DNA of 64,000 bases from JAFDCJ01 sp964527835 (GTDB lineage Bacteria; Desulfobacterota; Desulfobacteria; Desulfobacterales; JAFDCJ01): assembly GCA_964527835.1 (NCBI GenBank), contig CAZGNV010000014.1, positions 18,626-82,625 on the forward strand, read 5' to 3'. Of this stretch, positions 59,191-64,000 are shown piece after piece. Position numbers and translations under genes: made by a program. Numbering within the stretch: position 1 is the stretch's first letter; each line of letters starts with the position of its first letter. The notes under the pieces are model-generated. The model saw nothing but the letters and a program-made list of their open reading frames with translations, had not been told where the DNA came from and did no database searches.

Positions 59191-60573
59191 TCAGCCCATT
59201 CCATACCGCTTCAGTTTTCGCCATAGGGACACCCGGTCGATGCCCATCAGCTTGGCGGCCTGGGTCTTGTTCCCATTGCATCGGGCCATGACCCAATCGA
59301 TGTAACGCTTTTCCTGTTCTTCCAGGGTCGGCACCTTGGAGGATTCCTGCCGATAGGTCTCGATGGAAAGGTTGCGGATCTGTTCCGGGAGGTCTGCGGG
59401 TTGAATGGTGGGGCCGGTCGCCAGGGTCACCGCCCGTTCAATGACGTTTTCCAGTTCTCTGACGTTTCCGGGCCAACTGTAGTGGCAGAGCAGATCCAAT
59501 GCTTCCCGATCGATGTCGCGCACCCTTTTATTCGTGACCAGGCTTTTCTCATTCAGGAAATGATAGGCCAGCAGCGGGATATCACCTTCGCGGTCCACCA
59601 GGGGGGGCAGGTGGATGGCGATCACGTGGAGCCGGTAATAAAGGTCCTGGCGGAAAAGGCCATTTTCAACATCTTCCATGAGATCACGATGGGTCGCCGC
59701 AAGAAAACGGACGTCCACCGGGATCGGATCGACGCCCCCGACGCGCAGCAGTTCTTTTTCCTGGATCACCCGCAGTAATTTAACCTGCATCGAAAGCGGC
59801 ATATCACCGATTTCATCGAGCAGAACCGTTCCCCCGTCGGCCGTCTCAATGAGCCCGGCCTTTTTCCTCACCGCGCCGGTAAAGGCATCCTTTTCATGGC
59901 CGAACAACTCGTTGGCCATCAAGTCTTCCGCAAACGACCCGCAGTTGAAAGCAACAAAGCGCCTGGGAGACCTCGCGCTGAGCTGGTGGATGGCTTTTGC
60001 CACCAGTTCCTTGCCGGTGCCACTTTCGCCGAATATCAGCACGCTGGAGTCCGATGCCGCGACCTGATGAATCATTTTGCGTACCGACGCCATGGCCTTG
60101 CTTTTACCGATGATAAAAGGAATATCTCCCGGCCGTTTCAACCTCTCCTTCAGGTCCAGGTTCTCCAGCATAAGGCGCCGTTTGAGCAATGCCTCCTGGA
60201 CGATCTTGCGCACTTCGTCAAGTTTGTACGGTTTGGCGATATAATAGTAAGCCCCGGCCCGGATGGCCTTGACCGCTGAATCGACAGTGGCATATCCCGT
60301 AATAATGATCACTTCGGTATGGGGTTGAAGTTCCCGGCTTTCTGTCAGGACCCGCATACCGTCCACTTTCTCCATTTTCAAATCAGTGATCACCAGATCG
60401 AAAATTTTGGATCCCAAATGTTGCAGCGCCTTTACGCCGCTGGCGACGGGAACAACGTCGTAGCCCTCTTTTTCCAGGATATGGGTCAGATTTTTGAGGG
60501 CAATCTCCTCATCCTCCACCAGGAGTATGGTATGTTTTTCTGAATTCACGGATTCCCTTCCGTTGACTCGCAT
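59191..60573 (-). CDS. NtrC-family response regulator with altered GAFTGA loop
   Basis: 460 residues; the start overlaps the kinase stop as TAATG, with GGAGG 6 bases before it. Receiver (LVEDEEI, VITDLKME, YIAKPYKLDE), AAA+ (GESGTGKE, LLDEIGDMP, arginine-finger regions intact), Fis-type HTH (KTQAAKLMGIDRVSLWRKLKRY). The sigma-54 contact loop reads EKDAFTGA instead of GAFTGA: its first Gly is Asp. Some activators tolerate loop changes, while others lose sigma-54 contact, so activity is uncertain. It is the partner of the 4HB-type kinase. Confidence 0.92.
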   Translation of the reverse strand: MRVNGRESVNSEKHTILLVEDEEIALKNLTHILEKEGYDVVPVASGVKALQHLGSKIFDLVITDLKMEKVDGMRVLTESRELQPHTEVIIITGYATVDSAVKAIRAGAYYYIAKPYKLDEVRKIVQEALLKRRLMLENLDLKERLKRPGDIPFIIGKSKAMASVRKMIHQVAASDSSVLIFGESGTGKELVAKAIHQLSARSPRRFVAFNCGSFAEDLMANELFGHEKDAFTGAVRKKAGLIETADGGTVLLDEIGDMPLSMQVKLLRVIQEKELLRVGGVDPIPVDVRFLAATHRDLMEDVENGLFRQDLYYRLHVIAIHLPPLVDREGDIPLLAYHFLNEKSLVTNKRVRDIDREALDLLCHYSWPGNVRELENVIERAVTLATGPTIQPADLPEQIRNLSIETYRQESSKVPTLEEQEKRYIDWVMARCNGNKTQAAKLMGIDRVSLWRKLKRYGMG

Positions 60574-62051
60574 TAAAGGCCTCCAGCGCCATCGGTCTCA
60601 GATGCTGCGTCAAGCGGTGCATCATTTGCGCCTGGAAGAACGATGGTGAAGGTGGTGCCCTCATTGGGCCGGCTCGCCACCTCGATTTTGCCATGGTGCT
60701 GTTTGATGATACCGTAGGACACCGAGAGCCCCAGGCCGTGGCCCTTGCCCACGTCTTTGGTTGTGAAAAAAGGATCAAAAATTTTGGGAAGATTTTCTTC
60801 TGATATGCCCTTGCCGGTATCCTGGACCTGGATCTGGACTGTACCGTGATTTTTTTCGGTGGCCCTCACGGTGAGCACACCGCCGTCCTCCATGGCATGG
60901 ACTCCATTGAGAATCAGGTTGATCAGGACCTGCTGAACGCGGCGCAAATCAACATTGACCATAGTATCAGCCGGATATTCCGTTTTCAGTTCCACGTTGG
61001 TTGGCACCTCGCCTCTGACCAGCTGAATGGTTCCATGAATCAGATCCGCAATGGGAACCGGCTTCGGGCTGAAGGATCTTTCGCGGGAAAATTCGAGCAG
61101 GGCCTTGACGATATCTCTCGCCCGGTCCACCTGTTGTTCGGTTTCCGTCAGCAGATCTTTCAGCATTGCAAGATTGCCTTCTTCCAATTCTTCCAGCGCG
61201 ATCTGAACGGAAGTGGAAATATTGTTCAGCGGATTGTTCAACTCATGGGCAACCCCGGATGTGAGCGTCCCCACGGAAACCATTTTCCGGTTCTGCACGA
61301 GCTGTTCGGTTCGCTTGTCCAGCTCCTTGATCATCGTGTTGAGGCTGGTGACCAGGGAACAAAATTCAGAACCCGCCGATATGGGCGGTATGTTGGAATA
61401 ATCTCCCTGGGCGATTTGCCAGATGGCACGCTCAAGCGATTTAAGCGGTCGATGGACATTGAAGAGGAGAAACACGGCGACCAGGACACAGAGGACAAAC
61501 CCGAAGATCGAGGCCACGAAAAGATAGAGTCTCGAATTGTTCACCAGCCGGTTGACATTCATTTCTTCCAGGGAAACCATCTGTTCCAGATCCTCGGTGA
61601 TCTTTCTGCCGTTTTGCCGGATGGTTTCCTGCAACTTGTTGAAATCTTCACTCAACAGGGCTTCCCTTTTTAAAGAGCCGTCGGCATTATAAAACTGGAG
61701 CAGCCTCTGGAGGGAATGCATATAGGTATCCAGCTCGCTTAGCTCCTGATCAAGATTTCTGGCCGCCGTGTATCTGCCGAATTGCTCGATGAGCGCGGTC
61801 AGCTTCTGATCAGCGTTGCTGGTATAAACCAGGGCCTGCTCGAGGTTTTTCCTGTCGAGGTAGAGAAAATAATTTTTTTCGTGCCGGCGTGCTTCAAGGA
61901 TCGTGTTCAGCAGTGCATTCTTGTTTTTGATGATCTGCAGCTTGCGGATAAGGATGGCATTGGTGTAGTCACTCACGCCCCACACCGATCCACCCACCAG
62001 GATGACAACCGAAAAGGCAAGAATAATTTTTTTTCTGAGACTGATTTTCAT
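60573..62051 (-). CDS. Membrane histidine kinase with four-helix-bundle sensor
   Basis: 492 residues from ATG 62051 (KISLRKKIILAF), with GAAGGA 9 bases upstream; ATGs 9 and 45 bases earlier are possible. Two membrane helices (about 8-27 and 175-200) enclose a helical periplasmic domain (LLNTILEARRHEKNYFLYLDR, typical of 4HB/CHASE3-like sensors). HAMP, HisKA (GVAHELNNPLNN) and HATPase (GHGLGLSVSYGI) follow. It is translationally coupled to the downstream NtrC-type regulator. No heme motif, unlike the kinase at 0.6-2.9 kb. Confidence 0.92.
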   Translation of the reverse strand: MKISLRKKIILAFSVVILVGGSVWGVSDYTNAILIRKLQIIKNKNALLNTILEARRHEKNYFLYLDRKNLEQALVYTSNADQKLTALIEQFGRYTAARNLDQELSELDTYMHSLQRLLQFYNADGSLKREALLSEDFNKLQETIRQNGRKITEDLEQMVSLEEMNVNRLVNNSRLYLFVASIFGFVLCVLVAVFLLFNVHRPLKSLERAIWQIAQGDYSNIPPISAGSEFCSLVTSLNTMIKELDKRTEQLVQNRKMVSVGTLTSGVAHELNNPLNNISTSVQIALEELEEGNLAMLKDLLTETEQQVDRARDIVKALLEFSRERSFSPKPVPIADLIHGTIQLVRGEVPTNVELKTEYPADTMVNVDLRRVQQVLINLILNGVHAMEDGGVLTVRATEKNHGTVQIQVQDTGKGISEENLPKIFDPFFTTKDVGKGHGLGLSVSYGIIKQHHGKIEVASRPNEGTTFTIVLPGANDAPLDAASETDGAGGL

Positions 62052-62211
62052 GGCTGGCATTCCTTCGCGGACCGAGGCCGTCCGATCAACAGGCACGGTT
62101 TATATTAGCCGTCCGCCCTGTTTTTTGCAATCGGAATTTGCCCATCAACAGGCCGGGCCGGGCCAGACATTTGGCGATAGTGACTCCGCGCCTCTAATGC
62201 CAAGATTTTTC

Positions 62212-62251
62212 GGAAAAAAAATCCGGCAATCTGCTTTTCAGAAATTGCCGG
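62212..62251 (-). terminator. Rho-independent terminator of the usp gene
   Basis: On the reverse strand CCGGCAAT pairs with ATTGCCGG (62251-62223), followed by ATTTTTTTT. It lies 56 bases past the universal-stress-protein stop. Confidence 0.85.
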
Positions 62252-62306
62252 AATATCCGGGCATCGCTTGACTGGAACTTTAAAACCACCCACCCGCGCA
62301 AAGACA

Positions 62307-62810
62307 TCAGCGACGGATGACAACCAGCGGGACTTTTAATTTGGCAAGCAGTTTTCGATGGCTGGTTTTTGCTGTGCCACCTTCTGCCGGATCCGGATCT
62401 TCTGAAGCCTCATCGTATATGGTAAGGACAATGTCCCGGTGCTTCTTGACGAAATCGGTTATCTCTTTTCGAGGGTTGCCCGATTTAAAGGTCACGCGGC
62501 AATGCACCCCCGCTTTTTCCGATTCGCAAAGCAGGCGGTTCCCGTTTTTTTCAGCTTCAGCCATAATCTGGGCGGCCGTTTTATGCTCACCCGCTTCCGC
62601 GAAGGCTGCGGCGGCAAATGTGTTCTGCAAAGACCGTCTTGCCTTACCGGCGCCTTTTTGAACCCTTTCGATATAATCCCGGTAACTCTGTGGACTGATC
62701 ACATGAACGATCTCCATCTCCGCTTTTATCCACTGGCAAAGTTGCAAGGCATACCGAAATACTTTCCGGCTATGGCTGATGCCATCAATGGCCAATAATA
62801 CCTTGCCCAT
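62307..62810 (-). CDS. Universal stress protein (UspA-like)
   Basis: 167 residues. UspA fold outline: KVLLAIDGISHSRKVFRYALQLC with the Asp that binds nucleotide, IVHVISPQ, and the C-terminal LLAKLKVPLVVIRR. The classic ATP-binding G-2x-G-9x-G(S/T) signature is not evident near the end, so it may be of the non-ATP-binding type. Follows the TauE/SafE permease by 42 bases and is probably co-transcribed; such Usp/permease pairs are frequent. A strong terminator follows. Confidence 0.85.
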   Translation of the reverse strand: MGKVLLAIDGISHSRKVFRYALQLCQWIKAEMEIVHVISPQSYRDYIERVQKGAGKARRSLQNTFAAAAFAEAGEHKTAAQIMAEAEKNGNRLLCESEKAGVHCRVTFKSGNPRKEITDFVKKHRDIVLTIYDEASEDPDPAEGGTAKTSHRKLLAKLKVPLVVIRR

Positions 62811-62852
62811 CTGTGTGCCCTCCTTGAATGATCAAATGGATCGATACCCAAT

Positions 62853-63962
62853 TCACCCCTTGGCCGTGGTTTCTAATATTTGATACTGGCTGTAAAGTCT
62901 CTTTTTCTGAAAGTGCCCCCTGAAAGTAAAAAAGATGATCAGGACCGTGGCCACGATGCCGCTGCCAAAAAGGAAAAGCTTGCTGCCGATGGCAAACCAT
63001 CCAAGGGCATGATCCGAAAATTGAACCAGATCGAGGTCCAGCAGGTACGCCGGAATGGCCAGCAGGCGGGAGGTACAGCACAGGAGGATCAAAATGGCCG
63101 TTACCAGCCGGATATAGAGCTCTTTTACCAGTGACGTGCCGATGGCGCCGATAAAAATGCCCACAAGAGACCCGGCATAGAGAAGCAGGACAAGGCGCAG
63201 ATCGACAAATCCGCCCAGCGCATAATTAAAAGCGCCCCACGCGCCCATGAACATGGCCAGGTAGAGTTCTGTTCCGGCGGCCACCACCGTTGGTATGCCG
63301 AAGACATAAATCATGGCGGGAACCCCGACAAATCCACCGACCCCGATCGTGCCGGCCATATAGCCGACCCCAGAGCCGACAAACAGAATCGTCCAGAAAG
63401 AAATCCTCACTCCGGAGGTGGTAAAATTGATCATCGGCTTCAGTTTGAGTTTGCTCGAAAGCTGGAGCAACGCCTTGGATGGCCCGGCGGAACTTTCCTT
63501 CATGGTACGCATCGCATCTTTGAGCATTGAGCCGCCGATCAGCGTCAGGGTGATGACAAAAAAGGCGCTTACGTAAAGACTTGACCCGGCCGCTCCGAGT
63601 TTGTGAAAAAAATATCCGTTAACCCAAACCGCCAGTTTAATACCGATCAGCGCCGATATGAGAAGAAAAACCGCCAGCTTCTTGTCTACATGCCCCAGCT
63701 CTCCATGTTTTTTTGAACCCATCATGGCCTTGCCGAATTTATGGGTAATATTGGCCCCGACGGCCATTACCCCTGGTATTCCCAGGTTCATCATCCCCGG
63801 TGTCATGAGAAACGCCCCGCCGGAGCCGATAAATCCTGACAGAGTGCCCCCCATGAACCCGAGCAACGCAACGGCGAAATATTTCCATTGCCCGCTTGCC
63901 AGGATATCGGTCACGATTGACAATTGCTCCGGAGTCACATGTCCTGTTACAGGTGCTGCCAT
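62853..63962 (-). CDS. TauE/SafE-family membrane permease
   Basis: 369 residues; GGGAGGG lies 6 bases before the ATG. About nine membrane segments with the family's repeated glycine motif (GGTLSGFIGSGGAFLMTPGMMNLGIPGVMAVGANI divided over helices 1-2, and GYMAGTIGVGGFVGVPAMIYVFGIP in the second half). Family members export sulfite, sulfoacetate or other organosulfur anions; in a sulfate reducer sulfite or a related anion is plausible but unproven. It heads the unit with the usp gene; its promoter lies at or beyond the window edge. Confidence 0.9.
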   Translation of the reverse strand: MAAPVTGHVTPEQLSIVTDILASGQWKYFAVALLGFMGGTLSGFIGSGGAFLMTPGMMNLGIPGVMAVGANITHKFGKAMMGSKKHGELGHVDKKLAVFLLISALIGIKLAVWVNGYFFHKLGAAGSSLYVSAFFVITLTLIGGSMLKDAMRTMKESSAGPSKALLQLSSKLKLKPMINFTTSGVRISFWTILFVGSGVGYMAGTIGVGGFVGVPAMIYVFGIPTVVAAGTELYLAMFMGAWGAFNYALGGFVDLRLVLLLYAGSLVGIFIGAIGTSLVKELYIRLVTAILILLCCTSRLLAIPAYLLDLDLVQFSDHALGWFAIGSKLFLFGSGIVATVLIIFFTFRGHFQKKRLYSQYQILETTAKG

Positions 63963-64000
63963 TTCAATCCCTCCCTATTTTGTCGCTCTTTTTCATATTA

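Noticed and set aside
62189..62205. Reverse-strand TGGCATTAGAGGCGCGG upstream of the 4HB kinase as a sigma-54 promoter
   Set aside because: GG and GC spacing is right but the -12 element is CGCG instead of TTGC. Too weak to call.
1..64000. CRISPR arrays, tRNA or rRNA genes, diversity-generating retroelement, complete insertion sequence
   Set aside because: No regularly spaced repeats, cloverleaf-like sequences, reverse transcriptase or transposase frames were found by reading. The repeats seen are short or palindromic.

Overview
The window reads as chromosomal DNA of an anaerobic sulfate-reducing deltaproteobacterium (Desulfobacterota, Desulfobacteraceae/Desulfosarcina-like). I infer this from the density of heterodisulfide-reductase (Hdr) and Qmo-type proteins, MvhD, molybdopterin formate dehydrogenase, selenocysteine decoding, a tungsten-type aldehyde:ferredoxin oxidoreductase, a class III ribonucleotide reductase and many sigma-54 activators. 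No rRNA, tRNA, CRISPR array or complete insertion sequence was seen.

Layout. (A) 1-14.6 kb, minus strand: a redox operon led by a degenerate receiver, then a QmoC-HdrD membrane fusion, an HdrA with an inserted GltD-type NAD(P) module, MvhD (Cys form), an FrhB/FdhB-type Fe-S protein, a second HdrA carrying an intact CheY-like receiver domain, a kinase with two c-heme motifs in its periplasmic domain and a receiver-kinase protein cut by the window edge. A sigma-54 promoter and TGTTGCA dyads lie in the divergent region. (B) 15-18.6 kb, plus: a histidine kinase with an N-terminal Rossmann domain, an NtrC-type regulator and an archaemetzincin. (C) 18.6-25.4 kb, mostly minus: a GcvH-like Cys-rich protein behind a near-perfect sigma-54 promoter, a PAS sigma-54 activator, a receiver/kinase hybrid, small membrane proteins, a PIN remnant and VapBC. 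(D) 25.5-31 kb: a mosaic pseudogene, then a YbhGFSR-like ABC efflux operon. (E) 31.2-42.5 kb, plus: an NtrC-type regulator, three CGTAT-N8-ATACG dyads, a sigma-54 promoter, then an operon of response regulator, kinase, receiver, HdrA, MvhD, Fe-S subunit, FdhA and response regulator. HdrA, MvhD and FdhA each have an in-frame UGA followed by a SECIS-like hairpin, so three of the four redox proteins are selenoproteins. (F) 42.5-45.4 kb: chimeric gene fragments, a candidate Moco/Tuco riboswitch and a full-length AOR. (G) 45.4-50.4 kb: NrdG/NrdD with NrdR-like boxes, a YbaK-type deacylase and a class IV aminotransferase. (H) 50.4-59.1 kb: a secretory/lipoprotein cluster with PEGA and formylglycine-enzyme-like domains, a TPR membrane protein and a truncated C39-type peptidase. 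(I) 59.2-64 kb, minus: a two-component pair, a universal stress protein and a TauE/SafE permease.

How it fits together. Two Hdr-based modules, one with Cys and one with Sec at the active positions, are each embedded among dedicated two-component proteins, and each has a sigma-54 promoter with putative enhancer dyads. In one HdrA a phosphoacceptor domain is physically inside the flavoprotein. The most interesting hypothesis is that flavin-based electron bifurcation or confurcation (formate, NAD(P)H, ferredoxin, disulfide, quinone) is controlled both transcriptionally and directly by phosphorylation. This is inference from domain content and gene order.
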